NCBI GenBank assembly: GCA_019748065.1
Contig: JAIEQB010000067.1
Coordinates: 1-40,062 of the forward strand
From: Alphaproteobacteria bacterium
GTDB lineage: Bacteria; Pseudomonadota; Alphaproteobacteria; UBA9655
Direction: 5' to 3'
DNA: 40,062 nt
The translations under genes were made by a program, and so were the position numbers. Shown here in pieces: positions 1 through 6,938 of the stretch. Position 1 is the first letter of the stretch, and every line of letters begins with the position of its first letter. Below the pieces are notes generated by a model. That model did not search any database. It saw nothing but the letters and a program-made list of their open reading frames with translations, and was not told where the DNA came from.

Positions 1-22
1 CAGGATCAAACTCTCATGTTCA
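1..22 (-). rRNA. rrs: 16S rRNA gene, 5' end only
   Basis: The reverse complement of the first bases reads ATGAGAGTTTGATCCTG, the conserved start of bacterial 16S rRNA (the site of the standard 27F primer). The gene is on the minus strand and leaves the window at base 1, so only about 22 nt are visible. The exact mature 5' end is estimated from the E. coli spacing. A promoter and a leader of roughly 345 nt lie upstream, at higher coordinates. Confidence 0.93.
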
Positions 23-202
23 TTTCTGATTTTAAATAAATTCAAAACCAAATTTGTCCAGAGCTAATCCTTCAATTTCAAAACCTAAGCTTTGAAAATA
101 GTCTTACTCTTAAAAAAAATTAACGAGTCATTTCTTAAAACGCATGGCATTTCGAATGATGAACATTTGTCAAAGACAAATGACATATTCTAATTTGCTT
201 TT

Positions 203-278
203 GATACGCGGATCTTGAAACGGCTCGTCGTGCAAACCGCTTCCCGCGTATCCCTTCTCAATTTACTTTTCAAAGATC
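203..278 (-). promoter_or_regulatory. rRNA leader: boxA-like antitermination site and processing-type hairpin
   Basis: On the minus strand, GATCTTTGAAAAG (266-278) resembles the boxA antitermination element of rrn leaders. Just downstream is a 9-bp inverted repeat, GATACGCGG at 203-211 pairing with CCGCGTATC at 244-252, which could fold in the pre-rRNA leader. Position between the promoter and 16S supports the role. The boxA match is by eye. Confidence 0.6.
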
Positions 279-374
279 TGTGAAAACCAACAAACTTGTT
301 AAGACATTCACTAAAACAAAACGTAAATATTCCAGAGGGACAAGCCCTCTTTCCATCTGCGCTTGAGTTTGATC

Positions 375-403
375 CTTATACGCAGTGGTTTCGTGAACGT
401 CAA
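375..403 (-). promoter_or_regulatory. Strong sigma-70-type promoter for the rRNA operon
   Basis: Minus strand: -35 TTGACG (398-403), a 17-nt spacer and -10 TATAAG (375-380). This is the best sigma-70 match in the non-coding stretch 279-556 and it points toward the 16S gene, with transcription expected to begin near 367. Apart from this promoter and the leader elements I see nothing else in 23-556. Confidence 0.75.
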
Positions 404-556
404 TAGAATTTTTCAAAAAAAATTTCAATTATGATTTTTTAGTGAAAAACTTTAGGTTTCTGGAGGGGTAGAGTTAAGGCTTTGCTTAAATTTTCTCTTT
501 CCCTACAACTTAAATATAAGAACGTTGAAAATGGATTACAAGGGGAAGAGCGTTAA

Positions 557-1246
557 TTAATTCTCATCCTTGTTAAATCTTTCGAGATCTTTAGGGGTAC
601 TTATATGAAACCATGCGCCTTTGTGAAGAAGCCCAAAAAGACGCCCCTTCTCTAAAGCCCTATTCCACAGAACATTTAAAGACAAGGGACCTTCTGGCAC
701 TTCAGCAAACAAATGGCTGTGGGTCAATTGAACCCCCATGTAAACATAAGGAGCTTTCTCCCCCTTTTGAGGGCGCCGCAGTCGAGATTCATGATCTAGA
801 AAGAAATCTCCTTTTCCGTCATAACCATGCGCATTTTCTTTAGGGACGAGCAATAACAACGCATCCATTGTTAAAGGATCCCAGATACTCTCCATGGTTT
901 TTAGACTTTCACTTCCCGTCCACACCGTGTCTCCGTTAAGGGTAAAGAAAGCCCCCTCCCCTAACAAAGGAAGCGCCTTTTTAATACCACCCCCTGTTTC
1001 AAGCAAAATCTCTTCTAGTGAGATCACAATATCAGGATCAAGCTCCTGAACATGGGTAGCAATTTTATCTGGCAAATAATGAGCATTTACAATGATAGGT
1101 CCCACATTAATAGTCTTTAGATGCTCATAGGCACGCTGGAGCATAGTTTTTCCCTTCACGGGAATCAAGGGCTTAGGGGTACTATTCGTAAGAGGTCGCA
1201 TGCGAAGGCCTAAACCTGCAGCCAAAATCATAGCACTTTTTTTCAT
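557..1246 (-). CDS. murU: N-acetylmuramate-1-phosphate uridylyltransferase (MurU)
   Basis: A 229-aa cytoplasmic nucleotidyltransferase. The N-terminal signature AAGLGLRMRPLT, followed by KPLIPVKGK, is the nucleotide-binding loop and catalytic lysine region of the sugar-1-phosphate nucleotidylyltransferase fold. FFTLNGDTVW, near residue 100, gives the metal-binding Asp. Known MurU enzymes make UDP-MurNAc from MurNAc-1-P, bypassing MurA/MurB in peptidoglycan recycling. The start overlaps the stop of the upstream kinase gene as ATGA (1243-1246), indicating translational coupling with AmgK, which makes its substrate. Length is normal. A glucose-1-P or mannose-1-P transferase is possible by fold alone, but the AmgK neighbour makes MurU much more likely. 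Confidence 0.9.
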   Translation of the reverse strand: MKKSAMILAAGLGLRMRPLTNSTPKPLIPVKGKTMLQRAYEHLKTINVGPIIVNAHYLPDKIATHVQELDPDIVISLEEILLETGGGIKKALPLLGEGAFFTLNGDTVWTGSESLKTMESIWDPLTMDALLLLVPKENAHGYDGKGDFFLDHESRLRRPQKGEKAPYVYMGVQLTHSHLFAEVPEGPLSLNVLWNRALEKGRLFGLLHKGAWFHISTPKDLERFNKDEN

Positions 1247-2259
1247 ACCCGTACCTTTTTAAACCAGACCTTAAGAGCCGCAAGGAAAGGATGCTGCAAG
1301 TCGCGCTCTAAATAAGCCCACACGCGAGGAACGTGCTCTAAATACTTAACCTTTCCATCACGCTTTGCAAGGCGTGAAAAAACGCCTAAAATGCGCGTAC
1401 TCCGTTGAGCTCCCCATAAACAATAACTGGCCATAAAATCCTCATGAGAGAGCCTTGAAAAATGACTGAAATAGACTTTTAACATAGATTGAGCCAAATC
1501 AGGAATAACATCTCGTCGAGCATCCTCCAGCAAAGATACCAAGTCATAGGTCACAGGGCCCCAGCGGGCATCCTGATAATCAATAAAGCCACAACGTTTA
1601 TAGGCTTCTTTTTTTGGCAGCCAAAAAAGATTATCTACCATCACATCTCGCAGCATAAGACGTTGAGGAACGGCAGGTTGGCTTTGGAAGGCTTCCGTCC
1701 ACAATCCAATAAAGTCTTCCTTAGCACCTTGAGACAAAGGTAGATCGCTCCACTGGGTAAAAAGGGTCACACGATCCAGGAAGAGGTCGAGATCATAGGA
1801 GGGAAGTTTCGTCGTATTTTCTTTCATCTCCCTGTGAAGATGGGCTAAGGCATTGATGGCCTCTTTATACATAAAGAGCTCATCATAGTCATTTTCCAAG
1901 GCCTTCCGATAAGTCAAGTCCCCAAAATCCTCAAGAAGCATGAAACCATTCTCATGATCTGCCGCATAAATCTTTGGGACCGTGAGGCCTGCTTCTTGTA
2001 ATAGATTTGTTATGCTTTCAAAGGCTTTTGTATCCTCGTGAGGAGGCGCTGCATCCATAACGAGCGTATGGGATAACCAGAAATAGCGGCGCTTAGAAGC
2101 ATCCCCTGGAAGGGATAAAAGTTCTTCTTCTTCAAGACCATGTTTTTCAAGAAATTGCTGGAGTAAATTTTCTCTTTCTTGTTCTTCAAAAAGAGTTATG
2201 GTTTCACTTTTTAAAGATAATAAGGCGCTCATGGGGTTGGCTTCCATATTGTAATTCAA
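1243..2259 (-). CDS. amgK: Anomeric MurNAc/GlcNAc kinase (AmgK), aminoglycoside-phosphotransferase fold
   Basis: A phosphotransferase of the APH/choline-kinase superfamily, up to 338 aa. DASKRRYFWL (about residue 53) is the N-lobe nucleotide loop region and MLLEDFGD (about 107) the hinge. LMLRDVMVDNLFWL (about 201) and GFIDYQDARWGPVTYDL (about 223) are the Brenner-type catalytic and metal-binding motifs. LRD replaces the usual HxD: the catalytic Asp is kept and His is changed to Arg. AmgK phosphorylates MurNAc and GlcNAc at the anomeric carbon and feeds MurU. The longest start (2259) overlaps tsaE by 56 bp; an internal ATG at 2232 (MSALLSLK) overlaps less. It sits between tsaE and murU in the common alphaproteobacterial order. 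Confidence 0.88.
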   Translation of the reverse strand: MNYNMEANPMSALLSLKSETITLFEEQERENLLQQFLEKHGLEEEELLSLPGDASKRRYFWLSHTLVMDAAPPHEDTKAFESITNLLQEAGLTVPKIYAADHENGFMLLEDFGDLTYRKALENDYDELFMYKEAINALAHLHREMKENTTKLPSYDLDLFLDRVTLFTQWSDLPLSQGAKEDFIGLWTEAFQSQPAVPQRLMLRDVMVDNLFWLPKKEAYKRCGFIDYQDARWGPVTYDLVSLLEDARRDVIPDLAQSMLKVYFSHFSRLSHEDFMASYCLWGAQRSTRILGVFSRLAKRDGKVKYLEHVPRVWAYLERDLQHPFLAALKVWFKKVRV

Positions 2260-2632
2260 TTTCCCTATAGATTTTGGGCAAATGTGGCCCTAAACGGTCG
2301 GGCCATTCAATAAGGCATACACCACACCGCAAGGCTTCTTCAATCCCTAATTCATAAACTTCCTCAGGAGCGTTAAGGCGATAGAGATCAAAGTGCCAAA
2401 GAGTAAATTCAGGAGCTTCATAGGTTTGCACAAGGGTAAAAGTCGGGCTGGGAACAATTGTTTCCTCTCCACAGAGAGTTTGAATCAGCGCCCGCGCAAA
2501 GATTGATTTCCCCGCACCTAGATCTCCATGCAATAAAACTACATCTCCAGAATGCAATCTAGCGGCCAGTTTTCGAGCCACCACGGCAGTTTCTTCCTCA
2601 GAATGACTTATAATGGTATTTTCCTGTTGCAT
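2204..2632 (-). CDS. tsaE: tRNA threonylcarbamoyladenosine biosynthesis ATPase TsaE
   Basis: A 142-aa protein of normal TsaE length. The Walker A motif GDLGAGKS lies at about residues 36-43, followed by the family signature VPSPTFTLVQ. HFDLYRL and LIEWPDR supply the other conserved segments, including the Trp-containing motif. TsaE works with TsaB and TsaD to make t6A37 on ANN-decoding tRNAs. It is the first gene of the tsaE-amgK-murU unit, and its 3' end overlaps amgK. Its start codon lies within the predicted promoter of the divergent tRNA-Ala gene. Confidence 0.93.
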   Translation of the reverse strand: MQQENTIISHSEEETAVVARKLAARLHSGDVVLLHGDLGAGKSIFARALIQTLCGEETIVPSPTFTLVQTYEAPEFTLWHFDLYRLNAPEEVYELGIEEALRCGVCLIEWPDRLGPHLPKIYREIELQYGSQPHERLIIFKK

Positions 2633-2655
2633 GTGAACGAGTATGCCATTAATTT
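2627..2655 (+). promoter_or_regulatory. Predicted promoter of tRNA-Ala
   Basis: -35 TTGCAT (2627-2632), 17-nt spacer, -10 TAATTT (2650-2655). Expected transcription start is near 2662, just before the tRNA at 2670. The -35 box overlaps the tsaE start on the other strand. The match is moderate. Confidence 0.45.
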
Positions 2656-2669
2656 CTCTAAATCCTCAA

Positions 2670-2745
<76 letters not shown>

Positions 2746-2934
2746 GAGGTAACAGTTTGTTTTTATTGAATTACTTATCAAGATAGAGGTATTTTCTTAA
2801 AAGCGAATCAATCAAATATGGTTTACATATGGTTTAACCGAAAAAGAACCTTCTAAAAGTCTAGACACCTTTTCACGTTCTCCTTTTTATTCTAAAGTAC
2901 TCTCTAATAAATCAAGATAGGAGCTTTCTAAAAT

Positions 2935-4419
2935 ATGAACTCCACTTTGCATTTGGGAGATGGGTTAAGGGACGATCTCATTCGTGTTTTTTGTTATGTT
3001 GGTTTGCCTTTTATTGCCTACTTTCTCTATGTAGACTGGACCTATAATCGCTATCTTGAAGAGTACAGAAATAGCCAAAAACAAGAAGTACAAACAGCTA
3101 ATGAAAAAATCACTTCAACTCTTATTGAGCTGAGAACTTTAACTGAGGCGCTAAGAATGAAGATTCTTGCCACTCCTGAAGATTCTCTCAGCATTCAAAC
3201 TACTTTGAAGGCGGGACAATTGCTCTCCCAACGTTATGCAATCCCAACGATTCAGAATATTTCTTATTATAAACTCTCACATCCTCAAGCTGTGATTACA
3301 CCTACCCTGATTGCGCCCTTAAACAAAGTGCCTCGGGTTTTTCGTAAGCCCGCAAAAGCTTTGGAAGCCTTGACCTATCAAAACAATGCACTGGTGGGAA
3401 CGCTTCCTGTTTTAGACAAGAACAAGCGGCTCAAAGGAGTTATTGAAGTCAAAGAAGTACCTTCTTTAGACCTTCAAAAGATTATCGGGGCTGATCACTT
3501 TAAAACTCTCGAGTTTCCGCAACTGTTTGAAATTGATGGTGCCAAATTCATTCAAAAAAAGCCATTAGAGTTCATCTATAAAAGCCCCCTCTCCTATCTT
3601 ACCTATTTGAACTCCTATGCGTCCCATTTTTGGCTCTTGGTTTTCGCCGTTCTGCTCGGCGGACCTTTGGTATTCTTTTCAGGCCGGATTGCAAAGAAGC
3701 GGGTGGGTTTTGTCTATGGCTCTCAAATTAGTCAATTGAATGCCGAGCTTGAAAGCTTAAACACTCATCAGTCTTCCCTGGAGGTTGATAACTCTTTTCT
3801 GCGTCATATAATCCAGCGATCTAAGGAATTAGCAGGCGTCATTCATAAAGTCGTGACTCATATTGGAGCATCTTATGGTGGATCGAATAAAGTCTTGATG
3901 AGTGAGGTAGAAAAATTGGCACAAGCGCTTTCAAGTGGCCTATGGCCAAATCTTCAAAGAAAACCTCTTATTTTAGGAGATATTCTTAATGAGGTTAAGA
4001 TGCATTTTGCAAATCAAATCCAGAACCTTAACCTGAAGTGGAACGTTACGGAACTTCAAGATTTAACAATCGTAGGAGATCCTCTTTTTGCGAAGATCGT
4101 TCTTCTCAATGCTATCGGCGTTCCACTCTACAGCACACCAAAAAATGGAGCCCTTTTAATTTCTGTCATGAGCAAGAATGGATTTGCTCATATTGAAGTC
4201 CGAGACAATCGGTATTCTCTCACGAATGCAGGAAAACAATATTTGAAAATTCCCTTAGAATTTTTTGTCGAGGCAAAGCAATTAAGACAACTGTGCATCC
4301 AAAATGGAGTGGGTTACGAATCTTATGAAACAAAAGGGGGCGGATTCATAACCAAAGTCTCTTTTGCCCTGGAGCCTGATGAAATCGCGAAAGGAAATGT
4401 TATTTCTTTTCCAAGGTAA
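2935..4419 (+). CDS. Membrane-anchored, degenerate histidine-kinase-like protein
   Basis: A 494-aa protein I cannot assign to a named family. One transmembrane helix lies at about residues 15-35 and a second at about 231-252, with an extracytoplasmic region of about 195 residues between them that starts with a coiled coil. This is the topology of a sensor kinase. A second coiled-coil stretch follows the second helix. Residues about 375-475 resemble a HATPase domain in layout (GDPLFAKIVLLNAIGVPLYS as N-box-like, HIEVRDN as D-box-like). However, the G boxes and a clear phospho-acceptor His box are absent, so it is probably catalytically inactive. It converges on the XRE gene with only 7 bp between them. 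ATG at 2935 follows GGAGC. Function is inferred from architecture only. Confidence 0.55.
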   Translation: MNSTLHLGDGLRDDLIRVFCYVGLPFIAYFLYVDWTYNRYLEEYRNSQKQEVQTANEKITSTLIELRTLTEALRMKILATPEDSLSIQTTLKAGQLLSQRYAIPTIQNISYYKLSHPQAVITPTLIAPLNKVPRVFRKPAKALEALTYQNNALVGTLPVLDKNKRLKGVIEVKEVPSLDLQKIIGADHFKTLEFPQLFEIDGAKFIQKKPLEFIYKSPLSYLTYLNSYASHFWLLVFAVLLGGPLVFFSGRIAKKRVGFVYGSQISQLNAELESLNTHQSSLEVDNSFLRHIIQRSKELAGVIHKVVTHIGASYGGSNKVLMSEVEKLAQALSSGLWPNLQRKPLILGDILNEVKMHFANQIQNLNLKWNVTELQDLTIVGDPLFAKIVLLNAIGVPLYSTPKNGALLISVMSKNGFAHIEVRDNRYSLTNAGKQYLKIPLEFFVEAKQLRQLCIQNGVGYESYETKGGGFITKVSFALEPDEIAKGNVISFPR

Positions 4420-4426
4420 GTGGTGC

Positions 4427-4870
4427 TCAGAGCAAATCAACAAACCACTCGGCAAATTCTTTATTTACTTTTTGAGGAGTCTTTTGAAGGGAGTGAATAT
4501 AAACCTCTCTGACACAGGTAAGAAACTGAACATTTGTCAAAGTCTTGCGTGCTTTTTTCAAAGTATCTTCAATAGTTGCTACACACTCTTGCATCAAAGA
4601 GGAATTAACATGCTTGGCTTCAAGAAGCTCTTCTAAGGAAGGCTGCGTTTCTTCTTCCTGTAAGACAGTTGGCGTCGTCAGAAGATCTTTAACACTGCAC
4701 CCCAAAACATCCGCAATAGCTTGCAAATTAACAGCGCTCGGGTTTTTTGATTTCCCTGTGAGGATATTCCGCACTGCATGAGGCTTAACGCCCGCTTTTG
4801 CTTCAAGGCTCATAATGGATAGATCTTTAGCCTTCATTCGAACGTCAATTTGTTGGGCAATGGCAGTCAT
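4427..4870 (-). CDS. XRE-family helix-turn-helix transcriptional regulator
   Basis: A 147-aa protein. Residues about 8-65 form a Cro/CI-type HTH: the recognition region reads AGVKPHAVRNILTGKSKNPS, followed by the typical LQAIADVLGCSVKDLL helix. The C-terminal ~80 residues are helical, with no recognised domain, and may be for oligomerisation. The start at 4870 has a good ribosome-binding site (AGGAG) a few bases upstream. It diverges from the HTH gene at 5111, and an inverted repeat in the shared upstream region (4913-4946) could be its operator. Target genes are not evident. Confidence 0.85.
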   Translation of the reverse strand: MTAIAQQIDVRMKAKDLSIMSLEAKAGVKPHAVRNILTGKSKNPSAVNLQAIADVLGCSVKDLLTTPTVLQEEETQPSLEELLEAKHVNSSLMQECVATIEDTLKKARKTLTNVQFLTCVREVYIHSLQKTPQKVNKEFAEWFVDLL

Positions 4871-4912
4871 AAATATCTCCTCTTCAATAGATCTATCTTA
4901 TTCATACAAACT

Positions 4913-4946
4913 AAGACACAAAGTTAGACGAATCTTATTGTGTCTT
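4913..4946. repeat. Inverted repeat between divergent regulators (possible operator)
   Basis: AAGACACAA (4913-4921) and TTGTGTCTT (4938-4946) are perfect 9-bp inverted arms separated by 16 nt, 43 bp upstream of the XRE start. On the plus strand the right arm is followed by TTTC, so a weak terminator reading is possible. Its place in the divergent promoter region favours a regulator-binding site. Confidence 0.4.
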
Positions 4947-5032
4947 TTTCTCCTTATTTCACGATATTCATACTTATACCAACAATGTTTACAAATTGAT
5001 AGATAAAAATGAATGTCTCTTCTGAAAATAAT

Positions 5033-5060
5033 TTGACATTTATAAAATTTGTGATAAATT
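5033..5060 (+). promoter_or_regulatory. Predicted promoter of the small HTH gene
   Basis: -35 TTGACA (5033-5038), 16-nt spacer, -10 TAATT-like TAAATT (5055-5060). Transcription would start near 5067. This excludes the longer reading frame that begins at 5009 and supports the TTG start at 5111. Confidence 0.6.
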
Positions 5061-5110
5061 ATACAAAAAGTAAATCTATACAACTTTCGACACAAAGGAG
5101 AAATCACATC

Positions 5111-5335
5111 TTGAAAGACCATAAAAACAAAATCCTCCTCTCTCCATCTGAGTTAGCTGAAAGATGGAAGGTCACCCTCTGCACCTTGAGTCAGTGGCGG
5201 TGGAACGGAAACGGTCCGAATTACATCAAAGTGGGAAAGAGCATTCTCTATGATCTTTCGGTTATTGAAGATTATGAAAATAAGAGAGTTCGGCACAACA
5301 CTTCACAAAAAGAATCTTATGAACCTCGAACTTAA
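5111..5335 (+). CDS. Small helix-turn-helix (MerR/excisionase-like) DNA-binding protein
   Basis: A 74-aa protein starting at TTG 5111, preceded by AAAGGAG at 5094-5100 (10-nt spacing) and by a promoter at 5033-5060. LLSPSELAERWKVTLCTLSQ is a winged-helix HTH of the AlpA/excisionase type. GNGPNYIKVGKSILYDLSVIEDY matches the usual wing that follows the helices in these proteins. Such proteins act as excisionases or as regulators on plasmids and integrative elements. The 3' two thirds is duplicated exactly, without promoter or start, at 36992-37159. I infer a role in controlling the mobile module that follows. Confidence 0.72.
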   Translation: MKDHKNKILLSPSELAERWKVTLCTLSQWRWNGNGPNYIKVGKSILYDLSVIEDYENKRVRHNTSQKESYEPRT

Positions 5336-5360
5336 AATAACGCACAAAGGACTCAACAAG

Positions 5361-5477
5361 TTTTGACCTGCAACACTGCGTCAATCTTCACAGGTCAAAA
5401 ACCTGGGATATTGTGCCTCTTTACCCCAGGTGACGCGACGTCTCTAAAAGTAGCCTTGGAGGGTCTCTCCTCCAAGG
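5361..5477 (+). other. Three consecutive hairpins in the spacer of the duplicated module
   Basis: Three potential stem-loops follow one another. TTTTGACCTG (5361-5370) pairs with CAGGTCAAAA (5391-5400). ACCTGGG (5401-5407) pairs with CCCAGGT (5425-5431). CCTTGGAGG (5454-5462) pairs with CCTCCAAGG (5469-5477). The third is followed by TTATTTGGG, not a clean T-run, so simple termination is doubtful. All three are unchanged in the second copy (37185-37301). They could be a structured leader RNA, an attenuator, or a DNA site for the element's replication or transfer. Confidence 0.55.
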
Positions 5478-5532
5478 TTATTTGGGAGATCTTCTTAACA
5501 AAAGTCAACACCTAACAAAAAGGATACCGCCT

Positions 5533-6075
5533 ATGACACTAAATGACTTAAAACAACATGAATTTGAAAACGATATTCAGCGCTTTATGCAGATTCGAGA
5601 GCAGGTTCATGAGGAAATAAAAAAAATAAGTACCTATGCAACCACCTTAGATCAAACGAATAAGCGCCTTGTCGCTCATTTTGATGTCTTTGAAAAACTC
5701 TCGCAGGAAACTCAAGAGCATATGAAAGTCGTGATCAAAGAAGCCGCGAGGGAAATGGCGAGAGAATCAGCACAGCAATTTTCTCAGCTTATCAAGGATT
5801 CCATCATCCATAGACTCTTGGAGCTCGATAGATCCGTCCAAAATGCCCAAAGTGTGCTAGATGAGACCATGGGAGATAAATATAAAAAGTTAGTGTTCTT
5901 TTGCTTTATAAGTGTTGTCTTCTCTGGCCTTATCGGACTTGGAGGTGGGTATTTCTATGCCAAACAAAATACCTATGCTTTGCCAGAAAACTTTATCAGA
6001 ACTTATGCCCGCGGTCTTAATGCGCCCCTAATAACTGAAAAACAACATGTGGAAAAACAAACAAGGAAAAAATAG
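5533..6075 (+). CDS. Coiled-coil, single-pass membrane protein of a mobile module (copy 1)
   Basis: A 180-aa protein from ATG 5533, with AAAAGGA ending 8 nt upstream; a longer frame back to TTG 5482 would run through the hairpin region and lacks a site. Residues about 10-115 are helical and heptad-rich, including an alanine/glutamate-rich stretch (VIKEAAREMARESAQQ). A transmembrane helix at about 122-145 ends in a glycine-rich turn (FSGLIGLGGGYFYAK), with a short C-terminal tail. This layout recalls mobilisation accessory proteins such as MobB/MbeB of small plasmids, but I see no specific motif. A near-identical paralogue lies at 37360-37902. The function is unknown; a role with a transfer or replication complex at the membrane is inference. 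Confidence 0.65.
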   Translation: MTLNDLKQHEFENDIQRFMQIREQVHEEIKKISTYATTLDQTNKRLVAHFDVFEKLSQETQEHMKVVIKEAAREMARESAQQFSQLIKDSIIHRLLELDRSVQNAQSVLDETMGDKYKKLVFFCFISVVFSGLIGLGGGYFYAKQNTYALPENFIRTYARGLNAPLITEKQHVEKQTRKK

Positions 6076-6092
6076 ATCCTAAATATTCTTCT

Positions 6093-6121
6093 TTGTGAGC
6101 CTTATCAATTGCAAATAATGT
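6093..6121 (+). promoter_or_regulatory. Predicted promoter of the AbiE-type operon
   Basis: -35 TTGTGA (6093-6098), exactly 17 nt, -10 TAATGT (6116-6121). The -10 box lies inside the large palindrome at 6111-6141, so a protein bound there would block RNA polymerase. Transcription would start near 6128, leaving a very short leader before ATG 6144. Confidence 0.55.
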
Positions 6122-6141
6122 CACATTGTGACATTATTTGC
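6111..6141. promoter_or_regulatory. 31-bp near-perfect palindrome, likely antitoxin operator
   Basis: Arms GCAAATAATGTCACA (6111-6125) and TGTGACATTATTTGC (6127-6141) are perfect 15-bp inverted repeats around a single T. It covers the predicted -10 box and ends 2 bp before the antitoxin start codon. AbiEi proteins are known to repress their own operon by binding inverted repeats through the N-terminal winged HTH, so this is a strong operator candidate. Confidence 0.8.
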
Positions 6142-6143
6142 AT

Positions 6144-6938
6144 ATGAAAAGTTATTCTTATCTTATGGATTATATAGAAGGCCTTAGAAAACAAGGGAAA
6201 TACCTCTTTCTGAAGAAGGAAGCCGCACAAACCTTGGGGATTTCTGACAATGCTTTGCAAAACAGTATCTGGCGCCTTTCTAAGAAGGGAAAAGTTGCCT
6301 ACCTCAAAAAAGGTCTCTATCAAATTATTCCTGTTGAGTATGAATCTGCAGGCTCTTTGCCTCCCGAGTGGATACTCCATGATTTAATGTCTCACTTAGG
6401 GATTTCCTATTACATTGCTTTGCTGTCTGCGGCAGCTTTTCATGGAGCAGCTCATCAGGCCCCTCAGATATTTCAAGTCATATGCAACAAACAAATCCCA
6501 GACTTAAATCTAGGCCTTCTTAAAATTTGCTTTTATGAGAGCAAAGAGTTTGATGCTATTCCAACGCAAGATCTTAAAACACCCGCAGGATACGTTAAAG
6601 TATCAACACCTGAAGGAACGGCTTTTGATTTAATGCGCTATCTTCATCAATCAGGCCACCTTAATCACGTGGCAACAATCTTAAGTGAGCTTGGAGACGT
6701 GATTGATTCCGAAAAACTTCCTATTGTGGGCCAAAGGTTATCGCTTCGGTATAGCCAGCGCCTTGGGTATCTTCTGGATCTATTAGGTCATGAGTTGTTG
6801 ACGGCCCCATTACATCAACTTGTCTCCAGCAAAAGCTTAAGGTACATTCCTTTAAGGCCTGATAGTCCGGCACAAAATACCGAGAAGAATGAAAAATGGT
6901 ATATCCTCATCAATGAAAAAGTAGAGTCTGATATATGA
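6144..6938 (+). CDS. abiEi: AbiEi-family antitoxin / transcriptional repressor (type IV TA)
   Basis: A 264-aa protein from ATG 6144; an upstream in-frame TTG at 6138 lies inside the palindrome and is unlikely. Residues about 1-55 form the winged HTH of the AbiEi family, with AAQTLGISDNALQNSIWRLS as recognition region and GLYQIIP as wing. The middle part (HDLMSHLGISYYIALLSAAA) matches the conserved C-terminal antitoxin domain. The stop overlaps the next start as ATGA, the standard AbiEi-AbiEii coupling. No Shine-Dalgarno is visible in the short leader. Known role: neutralises the AbiEii nucleotidyltransferase without direct complex formation and autorepresses. Confidence 0.88.
   Translation: MKSYSYLMDYIEGLRKQGKYLFLKKEAAQTLGISDNALQNSIWRLSKKGKVAYLKKGLYQIIPVEYESAGSLPPEWILHDLMSHLGISYYIALLSAAAFHGAAHQAPQIFQVICNKQIPDLNLGLLKICFYESKEFDAIPTQDLKTPAGYVKVSTPEGTAFDLMRYLHQSGHLNHVATILSELGDVIDSEKLPIVGQRLSLRYSQRLGYLLDLLGHELLTAPLHQLVSSKSLRYIPLRPDSPAQNTEKNEKWYILINEKVESDI

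Larger units (their letters stand above)
5177..6075 (+). repeat. Copy 1 of a duplicated ~900-bp module
   Basis: Matches 37001-37902 in the same orientation (offset 31,824). The first 317 bases (5177-5493) are identical in both copies by direct base comparison. The coding part that follows differs at scattered positions, giving about 11 differences in 180 aa. Similarity also fades gradually upstream to about 5164. This copy keeps the complete HTH gene and its promoter. Confidence 0.95.

Noticed and set aside
5009-5110. Longer N-terminus for the small HTH protein
   Set aside because: It would begin upstream of the predicted promoter (5033-5060), and TTG 5111 has the ribosome-binding site.
5482-5532. 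TTG start giving 17 extra residues on the coiled-coil protein
   Set aside because: It overlaps the hairpin region and lacks a ribosome-binding site; ATG 5533 has a good one, and the same holds in copy 2.
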